64,000 nucleotides of DNA, taken from positions 1 to 64,000 of the forward strand of contig JACJXU010000001.1 of the NCBI GenBank assembly GCA_020636475.1. The letters run 5' to 3'. This document shows positions 7,350-16,356 of the stretch, piece by piece. The number at the start of each line of letters is the position of its first letter. Within the stretch, counting starts at the first letter, position 1. The notes beneath the pieces were generated by a model. It was not told the origin of the DNA and did no database searches. It saw only the letters and a list, made by a program, of their open reading frames with translations. Source of the stretch: Chitinophagales bacterium (GTDB taxonomy: Bacteria > Bacteroidota > Bacteroidia > Chitinophagales > UBA2359). A program made the translations under genes and the position numbers.

Positions 7350-9077
7350 ATGATAGACGAGAATTTAGGTCAAGTACAAATTGTTGTGGCAGAGGCTTAT
7401 ACACAACTTTCCACCTTATTAAATAAAATAGGCAACGATGAACTTCGCCAAACGGTAGATGCGATTCGCTTTAAGCTGAATGAGCCTTTTTTGTTTGTGA
7501 TTGTAGGCGAAGTAAAAGCCGGAAAAAGTAGTTTTATCAACGCACTTTTAGCCACCGGAAAAGAAATATGCAAAGTGGCTCCCGACCCTTGTACCGACAC
7601 CGTTCAGCAAATAATTTATGGTGATACCCAGCAAGAATATGTTATTAATCCTAATTTAAAAAAAATAAGTCTGCCCGTAGAAATTCTGCAACAAATTTCT
7701 ATTGTAGATACGCCGGGCACCAATACTATTTCCGAATACCACCAGCAAATTACCGAAGAATTTGTACCGCAAAGCGATTTAATCGTGTTTGTTTTTGAAG
7801 CCAAAAACCCTTATCGGCAATCGGCGTGGAACTTCTTCGATTTTATCAGCAAAGAGTGGCACAAAAAGGTAATCTTTATTCTCCAACAAGCCGACCTTAT
7901 GTCGCCCGAAGACTTGGCAGTAAATATAAAAGGTGTTGAAAAAATGGCAACAGACAAAGGAATTGTCCAACCCATTATTTTTGCTGTTTCTGCCAAAATG
8001 GAACTCGAAGGCTACCACAAGGTAAGCGGATTTTTGCCACTACGTCAATACATAGCCGACAATATTACGGGCGGCAATGCCCGAAAACTAAAGTTGGAAA
8101 GCAACATATCTACCGCCAGACGCATTGTGGAGAACATTCGTGCCGCTACCCAAACCCGCCAGCAGCAACTCCAAGCCGATATTGATTTTCGCGAAGAAAT
8201 AGAACGCGCGATGAACGAGCAGGAAAACAAATCGTATCAGCGCATTGACGGTATGGTAAAAGAACTCCTTACCGACTACGACCGCATTACTGCCAACATT
8301 CGCTACGAATTTAGCTCGGGCTTAAATTTCTTTAGTCTTGCCGGACGCTCGCTCAAATCCGTATTTTCCAGCGATGAAAAAAATGTGAAGGAATGGCTTG
8401 CAAGCCTTACCCGAAAATTGGAAGTGGAACTGCGCAGCAATTTTCAGGAAAAATTGGAAAACAGGATGAACGACATTTCGGACAGTATTAAACAAATGGT
8501 GAAAATTGTGGATTTGAAAATGAATGCCAGCAAAACCATTTTAGCTACCGACAACGAAATTTTTGGCGATATTGCCGAAAAAAGACAAGAAGCCATTAAA
8601 GCTATTCAGCAGAACTATTACGAGTTTGTAAACAATACCGAAAATTTTGTCGATAGAAAACTATTTCCCGTTACTTCGTCCTACGCACCCAATATTGCCG
8701 CAGGGGGCGGTTTGGCAGTAATTGGTGCTATTCTTGCCGGAACATCACAAGCGATGGTGTTCGATATTACAGGCGGAATTATCGCCGCAGTGGGTTTATC
8801 TATTGCCGGAGCTACGCTCTTTTTTCAGCGCGGAAAAGTACTCAAGTCATTCGACCAAGAAATTGCCAACGGACGCGAGCAACTCAATTTTGCCCTGAAC
8901 GAAAAAGTAAAAGAGTACAGCCACAAAATAAAAAACCGCCTCGACCAAAACTTCGACCCCTTGGATATACACATTAGCCAAGAAACAGCCGCCCTGCAAC
9001 AACTCAACGACCGCATCGGCACTGTAGAAGGGCAACTAAACAAAGCTGCCACCGAACTGGCGCAGGTGAAAGTGTAG
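7350..9077 (+). CDS. Bacterial dynamin-like GTPase
   Basis: 575 aa with the dynamin-family layout. GTPase motifs: P-loop GEVKAGKSS at 53-61, switch threonine in CTDTV at 81-85, DTPG at 120-123, and a divergent G4, QQAD, at 179-182 where canonical proteins have TKxD/NKxD. A long helical stalk follows (about 245-440), then a hydrophobic hairpin (about 445-495) acting as membrane paddle, then a C-terminal coiled coil. Such proteins bind and remodel membranes. It is a single DLP rather than the tandem pair found in some bacteria. The small membrane protein gene lies 131 bp downstream. Confidence 0.88.
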   Translation: MIDENLGQVQIVVAEAYTQLSTLLNKIGNDELRQTVDAIRFKLNEPFLFVIVGEVKAGKSSFINALLATGKEICKVAPDPCTDTVQQIIYGDTQQEYVINPNLKKISLPVEILQQISIVDTPGTNTISEYHQQITEEFVPQSDLIVFVFEAKNPYRQSAWNFFDFISKEWHKKVIFILQQADLMSPEDLAVNIKGVEKMATDKGIVQPIIFAVSAKMELEGYHKVSGFLPLRQYIADNITGGNARKLKLESNISTARRIVENIRAATQTRQQQLQADIDFREEIERAMNEQENKSYQRIDGMVKELLTDYDRITANIRYEFSSGLNFFSLAGRSLKSVFSSDEKNVKEWLASLTRKLEVELRSNFQEKLENRMNDISDSIKQMVKIVDLKMNASKTILATDNEIFGDIAEKRQEAIKAIQQNYYEFVNNTENFVDRKLFPVTSSYAPNIAAGGGLAVIGAILAGTSQAMVFDITGGIIAAVGLSIAGATLFFQRGKVLKSFDQEIANGREQLNFALNEKVKEYSHKIKNRLDQNFDPLDIHISQETAALQQLNDRIGTVEGQLNKAATELAQVKV

Positions 9078-9208
9078 TTTGGGGTGATAGAATCGTTATA
9101 TTCCTTAAATTTTTATCTTCACAAGTGAAAATCATTGTATTTTCATTGCCAATAATACAGTATTTGTTTAGCAGGTGCTTATTTTTCTCTACTTAAAAAC
9201 AATTAATT

Positions 9209-9511
9209 ATGGACAAAAGAATCATTGTAGGACTCATTGCCGGACTTGTTGTAGGTCTGATTGAAATGTTGCTGTTTCACTGGAGCTACGCACTGCTTTT
9301 AATTCCCGCCTTACTCGGCGCGCTCATTGGTTTTGTACAAACAAAGACCGACGCAGCACTAAATCGATACTTAATAGGAGCTGCTGTGGGCGCATTGTTT
9401 TTTATCGTCATTGCATCGCAAACCGGACTTTGGCTTGACGACATTCTTACAGGAGCTATTACTGGCGCGGCTATTACCTTTATCATTAGTTTATTAAATG
9501 GTAAAATTTAG
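9209..9511 (+). CDS. Small four-helix membrane protein
   Basis: 100 aa made almost entirely of hydrophobic segments with glycine-rich starts (IIVGLIAGLVVGLIEMLL, LLIPALLGALIGFVQT, LIGAAVGALFFIVIA, ILTGAITGAAITFIISLL). Glycine zippers such as GAxxGA suggest tightly packed helices. No family recognised. It lies between the dynamin-like gene and a strong terminator, so it is the last gene of that unit; a partner role for the dynamin-like protein is only a positional guess. Confidence 0.6.
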   Translation: MDKRIIVGLIAGLVVGLIEMLLFHWSYALLLIPALLGALIGFVQTKTDAALNRYLIGAAVGALFFIVIASQTGLWLDDILTGAITGAAITFIISLLNGKI

Positions 9512-9540
9512 GCTCTAATTCACAAAAACTATATTTCATA

Positions 9541-9580
9541 ATACGATTGTTGCACTTGCAACAATCGTATTTTTATTTTT
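9541..9580 (+). terminator. Rho-independent terminator
   Basis: Perfect 14-bp inverted repeat (ATACGATTGTTGCA, CT spacer, TGCAACAATCGTAT) followed by TTTTATTTTT. It lies 29 bp after the stop of the small membrane protein and ends the plus-strand unit that contains the dynamin-like gene. Confidence 0.85.
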
Positions 9581-9602
9581 CCTATTTCCCAACAAAAAGT
9601 GT

Positions 9603-9610
9603 TACTTTTG
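9603..9610 (+). promoter_or_regulatory. Candidate -7 element of the FkbM methyltransferase gene
   Basis: TACTTTTG matches TAnnTTTG, 48 bp before the ATG and just after the terminator, as expected for a new transcription unit. No clear -33 box. Confidence 0.4.
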
Positions 9611-9658
9611 CCCTACTACTAAAAATACGTACCATCCATCATTTGCAATGGATCTTTT

Positions 9659-10381
9659 ATGAAAAATCATCTAAAAGCACTCATAAAAAAGCTGCCCATA
9701 GCATTTACCCAAAACCAACGCTACGACCAACAAACCAAAAGAATCCTTAAACTTGTTTGCCACGCCCACAGCAATTGCATAGACGTAGGTTGTCACAAAG
9801 GAGAAGTACTGGACGAAATGCTTAAAGTCGCACCGCAAGGCACGCACTTCGGCTTTGAACCCATACCCCAACTATACCAAAACTTAGTACAAAAATACGC
9901 CTCCTTGCCCCAGTGTTATATTTTGCCCATTGCTTTAAGCAACCGCAAGGAAACAACACATTTTCAGTTAGTTGTAGAAAATCCTTCTTACAGTGGTTTA
10001 AAAAAACGCCGCTACGCAAATGAAGCGGAAAAAGTAGAAACCATTGAAGTACAAACCGACTGTTTGGACTATATTTTGCCCAAAGACTTAGCCATTCATT
10101 TTATAAAAATAGACGTAGAAGGCGGCGAATTAGGCGTTTTGCAAGGTGCTCGGCAAACGATTCAACAATACAAACCCTACATTATTTTTGAACACGGCAT
10201 AGGTGCTGCCGATTATTATGGCACTTCGCCGGAACAAATATATACCTTACTCAACCAAGAATGTCAGTTGAAGGTATCTACCATGAAGCGTTGGCTGCAA
10301 AAACTTCCCGCCCTCACTGCCGAAGAGTTTGAAGCACAGTTTTACCAAAAAATCAACTATTATTTCATCGCATATCCATAG
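9659..10381 (+). CDS. FkbM-family SAM-dependent methyltransferase
   Basis: 240 aa, soluble. The family signature is present: SAM motif I as CIDVGCHKGEV at about 38-48, FGFEPIPQ at about 61-68 (acidic loop), and IKIDVEGGELGVLQGA at about 149-164, which is the hallmark FkbM box. These enzymes O-methylate sugars or small molecules and are common in surface-glycan loci. Downstream are the lipid A genes, with 198 bp between and no shared promoter evident. Acceptor unknown. Confidence 0.85.
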   Translation: MKNHLKALIKKLPIAFTQNQRYDQQTKRILKLVCHAHSNCIDVGCHKGEVLDEMLKVAPQGTHFGFEPIPQLYQNLVQKYASLPQCYILPIALSNRKETTHFQLVVENPSYSGLKKRRYANEAEKVETIEVQTDCLDYILPKDLAIHFIKIDVEGGELGVLQGARQTIQQYKPYIIFEHGIGAADYYGTSPEQIYTLLNQECQLKVSTMKRWLQKLPALTAEEFEAQFYQKINYYFIAYP

Positions 10382-10579
10382 TTTGGAGGAAATTATGCCA
10401 CCTATATTCTTTTAGGCAAAAAATATACCCTAACTTTGCATGCTAAAATCAACCAAATTGTAAAAAAATTCGTTCTAACTCTATTATAATGTATCATAAT
10501 ATATTTAGCAAAAAGAATTTTTAAGACTATTTGAAATAGCATATTTCATTTTTATAGGCTAAAAACAATATTTATAGCT

Positions 10580-11959
10580 ATGGCGTTTCAAAAAACCATA
10601 CAAAATAGCGTTACCTTCGAAGGCATTGGCTTGCATACGGGCTTGTATGCGCATGTGTGCCTAAAACCTGCTCCCGAAAACACCGGAATTGTATTTATAC
10701 GCACCGATTTGGACGAACCTACGCCTATTCCGGCACTTGCCGAATATGTTTGCGACACTTCGCGTTGTACCGTGCTACAAAAAGGAAAAGCAAGCGTTCA
10801 TACCATTGAGCATTTATTGGCGAGTATTCACGCGTTTGAAATTGATAATATTTTTATTGAAATAGACAATGCCGAAGTACCTATTTTAGATGGAAGTGCG
10901 GCACCTTATTTAGCCATTTTGGCTGAGGCAAAAATTCAAGCACAAAAAGCAGCACGCCAATACCTTTCTATAAACGAAGTAATCACTTTTGTTGATGAGC
11001 AAAAAAATGCCGAATATACCTTTATTCCCGCCGACCATTTTTCGCTGCATACTTCTATAGATTATAGCGACAATCTTTTGGGAACACAATTCGCCGAACT
11101 CAAAAACCTGCAAGATTTTGCCGAAGAAATAGCTCCCGCACGCACTTTTTGTTTCCTCCACGAAATAGAAGGTTTGCTGGAACAAAATCTTATTCAAGGC
11201 GGTAGCTTGGACAATGCCATCGTTTTTGCCGGAAGACAACTGTCGGAAACCGAACTCCACAAACTTTCTGCCCACTTTGGCGATGTTGCCGTGAGTGTAG
11301 ATTATTCCGATGGTATTCTCAACAATACGCGTTTGCGCTACCGCAACGAAGCTGCCCGCCACAAACTGTTGGATATTTTGGGCGATTTGTGTTTGGTAGG
11401 TATGCCCATTAAGGGAAAAATATTTGCTACGCGTCCGGGACATGCTTCCAATGTAAAATTTGCCAAGCATCTGCGCCAATACCTAAAATCGAAACAACCA
11501 CCTGTGGTAGATATGAATGCTCCTTCGGTGGTAGATATTAAGGGAATAATGGATATGTTGCCGCACCGTTATCCTTTTTTGCTCATTGACAAAATACTAA
11601 AAGTAAGCGACACCGAAGTAATTGGTGCCAAAATGGTGAGCATAAACGAAGCCTTTTTTCAGGGACATTTTCCCGGAGAACCTGTAATGCCGGGCGTATT
11701 GCAAATAGAAGCAATGGCACAAACAGGCGGCATTTTGTTGATGCGCACTGTAGATAATCCACAAGAATATTTAACCTATTTCCTAAAAATTGACCAAGTA
11801 AAATTTAGAAAAATAGTCGTTCCCGGCGATGCACTACTTTTTCATTTACAACTATTAAGCCCCATAAGAAGAGGAATTTGTGAAATGCGCGGCGAAGCTT
11901 TTGTTGGCAAACAGTTGGTAACAGAGGCAATATTAACCGCAAAAATTGAAAAAAAATAA
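10580..11959 (+). CDS. lpxC/fabZ: Bifunctional UDP-3-O-acyl-N-acetylglucosamine deacetylase / 3-hydroxyacyl-ACP dehydratase
   Basis: 459 aa, a natural fusion known across Bacteroidota. Residues about 1-300 are LpxC: zinc ligands His74 and His78 in HTIEHLLAS, and the third ligand plus catalytic acid in HKLLDILGDL near residue 257. This half makes the committed lipid A step. Residues about 315-459 are FabZ: LPHRYPFLLIDKI, and catalytic His and Glu in GHFPGEPVMPGVLQIEA. This half dehydrates 3-hydroxyacyl-ACP for fatty acid synthesis. Fusing the two ties lipid A flux to fatty acid flux, since both draw on 3-hydroxyacyl-ACP. lpxA follows after 6 bp. Confidence 0.97.
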   Translation: MAFQKTIQNSVTFEGIGLHTGLYAHVCLKPAPENTGIVFIRTDLDEPTPIPALAEYVCDTSRCTVLQKGKASVHTIEHLLASIHAFEIDNIFIEIDNAEVPILDGSAAPYLAILAEAKIQAQKAARQYLSINEVITFVDEQKNAEYTFIPADHFSLHTSIDYSDNLLGTQFAELKNLQDFAEEIAPARTFCFLHEIEGLLEQNLIQGGSLDNAIVFAGRQLSETELHKLSAHFGDVAVSVDYSDGILNNTRLRYRNEAARHKLLDILGDLCLVGMPIKGKIFATRPGHASNVKFAKHLRQYLKSKQPPVVDMNAPSVVDIKGIMDMLPHRYPFLLIDKILKVSDTEVIGAKMVSINEAFFQGHFPGEPVMPGVLQIEAMAQTGGILLMRTVDNPQEYLTYFLKIDQVKFRKIVVPGDALLFHLQLLSPIRRGICEMRGEAFVGKQLVTEAILTAKIEKK

Positions 11960-11965
11960 CCTATT

Positions 11966-12778
11966 ATGCTATTAAACAATACACAAATAGCGGTTCATCC
12001 GAATGCGCGCATTGGAAAAAATGTAAACATATTTCCCTTTTCTTATATTGACGAAGATGTGGTTATTGGCGATAATTGCGAAATTGGGCCTAATGCTATT
12101 ATTCTAAACGGCGCGCGCTTGGGCAACAACTGCAAAGTGTTTCCCGGTGCCGTAATTTCTGCTATTCCGCAAGACCTCAAATACGACAATGAGTACACTA
12201 CCGTAGAAATAGGCGATAACACTACTATAAGAGAGTACGTAACCATTAACAGAGGTACGAATGCGTACAAAAAAACTACGGTCGGCAAAAATTGCCTCAT
12301 TATGGCTTATTGCCACATTGCCCACGATTGCGTAATTGGCAACAACTGCGTACTGGTAAATTGTGTAAACTTGGCAGGACACGTGCAAATAGGCGATTGG
12401 GTAGTTTTGGAAGGATTAGTTGCCGTAAACCAATTTATACACATTGGCGACCACGCTTTTGTGGCAGGCGGCTCCTTGGTGCGCAAAAATGTTCCCCCTT
12501 ATGTAAAAGCTGCTCGCGAACCTTTAGCATTTGCCGGCGTAAATGTGGTAGGCTTGCGCCGCCGCGACTTCTCCGAAGAGCGTATTCAACTTATCGAGGA
12601 AATTTATCGTATTCTATTTATCAAAAGCCAAAATATTTCTAACGGCTTGCGCGAAATAGAAACCCAAATACCCGACTCTGAAGAAAAACAACTCATCCTC
12701 CGTTTTATTTCCAATTCCGACAAAGGCATCATGCGCGGATTTCATAGCATAAACAATGGTTCGGTGCACGTTGCTTGA
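11966..12778 (+). CDS. lpxA: Acyl-ACP--UDP-N-acetylglucosamine O-acyltransferase
   Basis: 270 aa, cytoplasmic, first enzyme of lipid A synthesis. The N-terminal two thirds is a left-handed beta helix of hexapeptide repeats (IGKNVN, IGDNCE, LGNNCK, IGDNTT, VGKNCL, IGNNCV, VQIGDW), with the catalytic histidine in AYCHIAHDCVIGNN near residue 117. The C-terminal helical part follows FAGVNVVGLRRRDFS. It is 6 bp behind lpxC/fabZ, and its last 23 bp overlap the ABC ATPase gene in another frame, so the three are probably one operon. Confidence 0.96.
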   Translation: MLLNNTQIAVHPNARIGKNVNIFPFSYIDEDVVIGDNCEIGPNAIILNGARLGNNCKVFPGAVISAIPQDLKYDNEYTTVEIGDNTTIREYVTINRGTNAYKKTTVGKNCLIMAYCHIAHDCVIGNNCVLVNCVNLAGHVQIGDWVVLEGLVAVNQFIHIGDHAFVAGGSLVRKNVPPYVKAAREPLAFAGVNVVGLRRRDFSEERIQLIEEIYRILFIKSQNISNGLREIETQIPDSEEKQLILRFISNSDKGIMRGFHSINNGSVHVA

Positions 12779-13385
12779 TGCGGGAAAAAAATTTGCTAAC
12801 GACTGGATTTTTCAAGCCGTAAACTATCAATTTGAAAGTGGCAACGCCTATGCTATTGTAGGAGCCAACGGTGCCGGAAAATCCACGCTGTTGCACGTAC
12901 TTAGTGCCTACCAAAGCCTCAGCAAAGGAAAAATAAGCTACTTTTTGAACGATGCCCCATTAGCCGAAAGTGCCGTTTTCCAACATTTGGGCTGGGCGGC
13001 TCCGTATTTAGATATTGTAGAAGAATTTACGCTCAAAGAGTTCTTACAGTTTCATTTTTCTTTTAAAAAAACCGTCAATAATTTAAGTATTGACCACTTA
13101 ATAGACTTGTGCGCGCTTACGCATGTACAGCACAAACCCATTAAATATTTTTCTTCGGGAATGAAACAACGTGTGAAACTGATAAGCAGCATTTGCGCCC
13201 AAAACGAAATACTCCTTTTAGACGAGCCTTGCACCAACTTAGACCTAAACGGAATTGAGTGGTATCAGCAACTACTAAAAGACTACGGCAACAATCGCTT
13301 GATAATTATTGCCTCCAATCGCCGCGAAGAATACACTATGTGTCAGCATATTTTTGATATCAATGCTTACAAAACCTCAAAATAA
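12756..13385 (+). CDS. ABC transporter ATP-binding protein, orphan
   Basis: 209 aa, a single nucleotide-binding domain: Walker A GANGAGKST at about 36-44, Q-loop region near FQHLGWAAPYL, signature FSSGMKQRVKL at about 133-143 (S-S-G-M-K rather than LSGGQ), and Walker B ILLLDEP followed by the D-loop CTNLD at about 156-167. The ATG at 12756 lies inside lpxA, and the overlap implies translational coupling. There is no permease gene next to it. Small NBDs of this type (CcmA/NatA-like) partner with ABC-2 type permeases, which must be elsewhere. Cargo unknown. Confidence 0.82.
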   Translation: MVRCTLLDAGKKFANDWIFQAVNYQFESGNAYAIVGANGAGKSTLLHVLSAYQSLSKGKISYFLNDAPLAESAVFQHLGWAAPYLDIVEEFTLKEFLQFHFSFKKTVNNLSIDHLIDLCALTHVQHKPIKYFSSGMKQRVKLISSICAQNEILLLDEPCTNLDLNGIEWYQQLLKDYGNNRLIIIASNRREEYTMCQHIFDINAYKTSK

Positions 13386-13476
13386 TCCGATAAGCTACAC
13401 TTATCCTTGAACTTTATACCGTTTATTTCATTTATGTAGTGTATAGTTTCCCGTTCAAAAAAAACCTCGTATTGTA

Positions 13477-13503
13477 GTATCGTCGGCAAATAGCCGATAA
13501 TAC
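13477..13503. repeat. Intergenic hairpin after the ABC gene
   Basis: An 11-bp stem with one mismatch (GTATCGTCGGC, loop AAATA, GCCGATAATAC) lies 92 bp after the ABC gene. It is not followed by a T run on the plus strand, so it is not a standard terminator for that gene. It may be a transcript end stabiliser or a weak minus-strand signal. Confidence 0.35.
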
Positions 13504-13557
13504 AAAAAATTCTCTTAGTTTAGGGAGTTTTAGTTTTTAGTAAAATAAATTATTTAC

Positions 13558-14781
13558 ATGAGCGTCACCATAAGTCCCAAAGAACAAAGTTGTGTACTTT
13601 CCAATACTTTTAAAGCAAATGATACGCCCGTCAGTTTTAAAATTTATACAAAAGCCGACCATATTCCTGCTTTACAATGGGAAAAACAAATCAATGCTCC
13701 ATCTGTATTTTTAGCCATTCCCTACCTTCAAGCCATTGAAGAAAGTTTGGGCACATTCGTGCAATTTCGCTATGTTATTTTTTACCGAAACGATGCAGTT
13801 GTAGGCGTTGCTTATTTTCAAATATTCAGGGTTATTGATGGCTTAAAACTGGAAGAAGGGGAACAATTATCGTGGACAGAAAAGCTAAAAAACCAAATAA
13901 AAAAACGCATCAATCAAAAACAACTCCGCGTGTTGGTTAGCGGCAATCCGCTACTTACCGGCGAGCATGGTTTTTCATTTTCATCGTCTCTTTCCGAAAA
14001 ATGGTGTTATGATGCGCTGGCAAAAGCCATTGAAAATATCAAAAACGAATTTGACCACAATGCCCAAAGCATTGATATTATTTTGGTAAAAGATTTTCAC
14101 CCCGACAATATCGAAAATGCCCGCGAACTGGCACAAATAGGACTAAAAGAAGTAGAAGCAGACCCCAGCATGTTTTTGCGTCTGCCTGCCGAGTGGCAAA
14201 ACTTCGACGATTATTTGCAAGCACTCACTTCGAAATACAGGGTAAGAGCCAAAAAAATTATCAAAAAAGCGGATATGCTTACGCGAAAAAACTTGTCGGC
14301 GGAAGAAATAATCGCACATCAGGAAAAAATATACGCCCTCTACAAAAACGTATGCGACCGCGCCGGTTTTAAATTATTGAGTATCTCGCCCAATTATTTT
14401 TTTACCCTCAAAAAGCACCTTCACAACGATTTTCAACTTAAAGCCTACTTTTATCAAGGCGAATTGGTGGCTTTTATCAGTTATTTTATCGAAAAAAAAG
14501 TAACGGAAACCCATTTTATCGGCTTCGACGAAAAAGACAATAATACTTGGGCAATTTATCAAAACATTTTGTACGATATGGTCGCCGAAGGTATTGCACA
14601 GCAAACCAATACGCTTGCCCTTGGGCGCACAGCCTTAGAAGTGAAAAGCACTATTGGTGCTACGGGCGTTCCGATGAACAATTTTATCTGGTCGAAAAAT
14701 CTTGTTTTGCACGCCGCTTCGCAAAAGCTATTCCAGTGGCTCAATCAACACGAATGGACTCCGAGAAATCCGTTTAAGTAG
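13558..14781 (+). CDS. GNAT-superfamily / peptidogalycan-biosynthesis-like protein
   Basis: 407 aa, soluble. The sequence fits the double-GNAT, FemAB-like family annotated as peptidogalycan biosynthesis protein: an N-terminal acyltransferase-like half with FVQFRYVIFYRNDAVVGVAYFQ at about 63-84, and a C-terminal half with LKAYFYQGELVAFISYFI and TLALGRTALEVKSTIGA near residue 358. The latter resembles the acetyl-CoA/aminoacyl binding edge. Substrate not established. It is a single-gene unit separated from both neighbours by gaps of 78-170 bp. Confidence 0.6.
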   Translation: MSVTISPKEQSCVLSNTFKANDTPVSFKIYTKADHIPALQWEKQINAPSVFLAIPYLQAIEESLGTFVQFRYVIFYRNDAVVGVAYFQIFRVIDGLKLEEGEQLSWTEKLKNQIKKRINQKQLRVLVSGNPLLTGEHGFSFSSSLSEKWCYDALAKAIENIKNEFDHNAQSIDIILVKDFHPDNIENARELAQIGLKEVEADPSMFLRLPAEWQNFDDYLQALTSKYRVRAKKIIKKADMLTRKNLSAEEIIAHQEKIYALYKNVCDRAGFKLLSISPNYFFTLKKHLHNDFQLKAYFYQGELVAFISYFIEKKVTETHFIGFDEKDNNTWAIYQNILYDMVAEGIAQQTNTLALGRTALEVKSTIGATGVPMNNFIWSKNLVLHAASQKLFQWLNQHEWTPRNPFK

Positions 14782-14858
14782 GCGTTTTATTTTTTATTGG
14801 TAAAAAGTTTTTATCTTGTGTTATTTCTTACATTCTTACTTATAAAAAACTACACCTT

Positions 14859-15707
14859 ATGAAAAAATTGCTTGTATTAGTCGCTTCATTTTTTATTTCT
14901 TTGCCTTCTGCCCAAGCACAAAGTGTGGGTATAAATACCAATGTACCCCACCCTTCGGCTATGTTAGAAATCCAATCAAACAATCAAGGAATGTTGCCTC
15001 CACGTCTTAGTGCCCAAGAACGAGATGCTATTTTAAATCCAGCAACGGGCTTGATGATTTACTGCACTACTTCCAACTGTCTTAACTATTTTGATGGCAG
15101 CGAATGGAAAGAACTTTGTGGAAATACTGCCCCAACAGCACACATTTGTGGACAAGATTTTGTTGATATACGTGATGGAGAAATTTATACTACAGTAGAA
15201 ATTGGCGGTGTTTGTTGGTTAGCCGAAAACTTGCGCTACAACCCCGGCAATAATGTATATGCTGGCACGGGGAGTTATGCACCCGATTCCGTTGGTTTGT
15301 ATTACAATTGGAACGGTGCCTTGCAAGGTGCATTAACCCAAAACGGCGTTCCGGGTACTATTCAAGGGAGTTGTCCTATTGGTTGGCATGTACCTACAAA
15401 AGACGAACTTACCAACCTTAACACCGCCGTAGGAGGAAGTAGCAATGCACTAAAACGAGAAGACCAAGGTAGTGGCGCGGGTCAAGGAACTAATACTTCC
15501 GGCTTTGGCGCAATTTTAGCAGGCTACTACATTCCACTCTACGGCTTACTAAATACTGGTACCACTAATTACTTTTGGTCAACCACCGAATATAGCCTTA
15601 CGGCACAAGCCTATGTTCGTTTTATGAATGATAATAGTGACTTTTTTATTGAAACACAACAGCAAAAAATGACGTACCTGCCAGTAAGATGTATTAGAAA
15701 TGAATAA
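14859..15707 (+). CDS. Secreted FISUMP-domain protein
   Basis: 282 aa with a signal peptide (about 1-20, ending AQAQ). Residues about 20-90 resemble the stretch found at the N-terminus of many Bacteroidota surface proteins (VGINTNVPHPSAMLEIQS, then MLPPRLSAQERDAI). Residues about 105-280 are the Fibrobacter succinogenes major paralogous (FISUMP) domain: GVCWLAENLRYN, GLYYNWNGAL, CPIGWHVPTKDELTNL, FWSTTEY and a terminal VRCIRNE. The domain is an extracellular lectin/formylglycine-enzyme-like fold found in adhesins. No C-terminal T9SS sorting domain is visible. Confidence 0.85.
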   Translation: MKKLLVLVASFFISLPSAQAQSVGINTNVPHPSAMLEIQSNNQGMLPPRLSAQERDAILNPATGLMIYCTTSNCLNYFDGSEWKELCGNTAPTAHICGQDFVDIRDGEIYTTVEIGGVCWLAENLRYNPGNNVYAGTGSYAPDSVGLYYNWNGALQGALTQNGVPGTIQGSCPIGWHVPTKDELTNLNTAVGGSSNALKREDQGSGAGQGTNTSGFGAILAGYYIPLYGLLNTGTTNYFWSTTEYSLTAQAYVRFMNDNSDFFIETQQQKMTYLPVRCIRNE

Positions 15708-15778
15708 GATGATATAATATTTGGCATAATATTTTCGTTGTTTGTTGTAATTTGTTCACCTTCAAAAATCGTTGAATT

Positions 15779-16336
15779 ATGCAGCACTTCCCGCTTTTAT
15801 TTTTGACAATTTTTGGTATTATTGGAAGTTTATTTCATCACGAACCCCACGCCAACAATTTGGAAAATGACAGAATTGAGTGGAATGCGGAAAGACTGTT
15901 GAATTGGGATGATTTTCAAGGGAACTTAGCCTACGACAATCCTTCTATTGCCGCGCTTACCTCTTCCTTAATACAATACCGATATTATTGCAATGAACAC
16001 AATTTTTTGGAAATAGAAGTAACCGCTATTTTTCTGAAGTCGGAATCCTATGTGCGAAACGAAGCCCGCACCAGCGAATACTTAGAACACGAACAACTGC
16101 ATTTTGACATTACAGAAGTATATGCACGCAGATTGCGTCAAAAATTGAACAAAAAAATATACAACTGTAACGAAGTAAATGAGGTAGAAAATATTGCCAA
16201 TCAATACATAGACGAGTGGCGCGAAGTAGAAAAAAAATACGACAGAACTACCCAAAATAGCCTCAATCGCGCTACGCAAATAAAATGGAATCAATACATT
16301 AGCCAAAAACTAAAAGAAATACCCATTTTGCCGTAG
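15779..16336 (+). CDS. DUF922-like putative secreted Zn-peptidase
   Basis: 185 aa with an N-terminal hydrophobic signal segment (about 4-19). The HExxH motif HEQLH is at residues 104-108 within EYLEHEQLHFDITE, followed by YARRLRQKL. This is the core of the DUF922 family, predicted secreted metal-dependent peptidases. WNAERLLNWDDFQG at about 35-48 matches the family's N-terminal repeat-like element. The substrate is unknown and activity is only inferred from the motif. The next gene starts 20 bp downstream. Confidence 0.72.
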   Translation: MQHFPLLFLTIFGIIGSLFHHEPHANNLENDRIEWNAERLLNWDDFQGNLAYDNPSIAALTSSLIQYRYYCNEHNFLEIEVTAIFLKSESYVRNEARTSEYLEHEQLHFDITEVYARRLRQKLNKKIYNCNEVNEVENIANQYIDEWREVEKKYDRTTQNSLNRATQIKWNQYISQKLKEIPILP

Positions 16337-16356
16337 CTTTGCCGCTAAAAACCCTG

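Noticed and set aside
14859..15707. T9SS sorting domain on the FISUMP protein
   Set aside because: The C-terminus ends in the FISUMP fold (VRCIRNE); no separate beta-sandwich of about 80 residues with a KL-type end follows.
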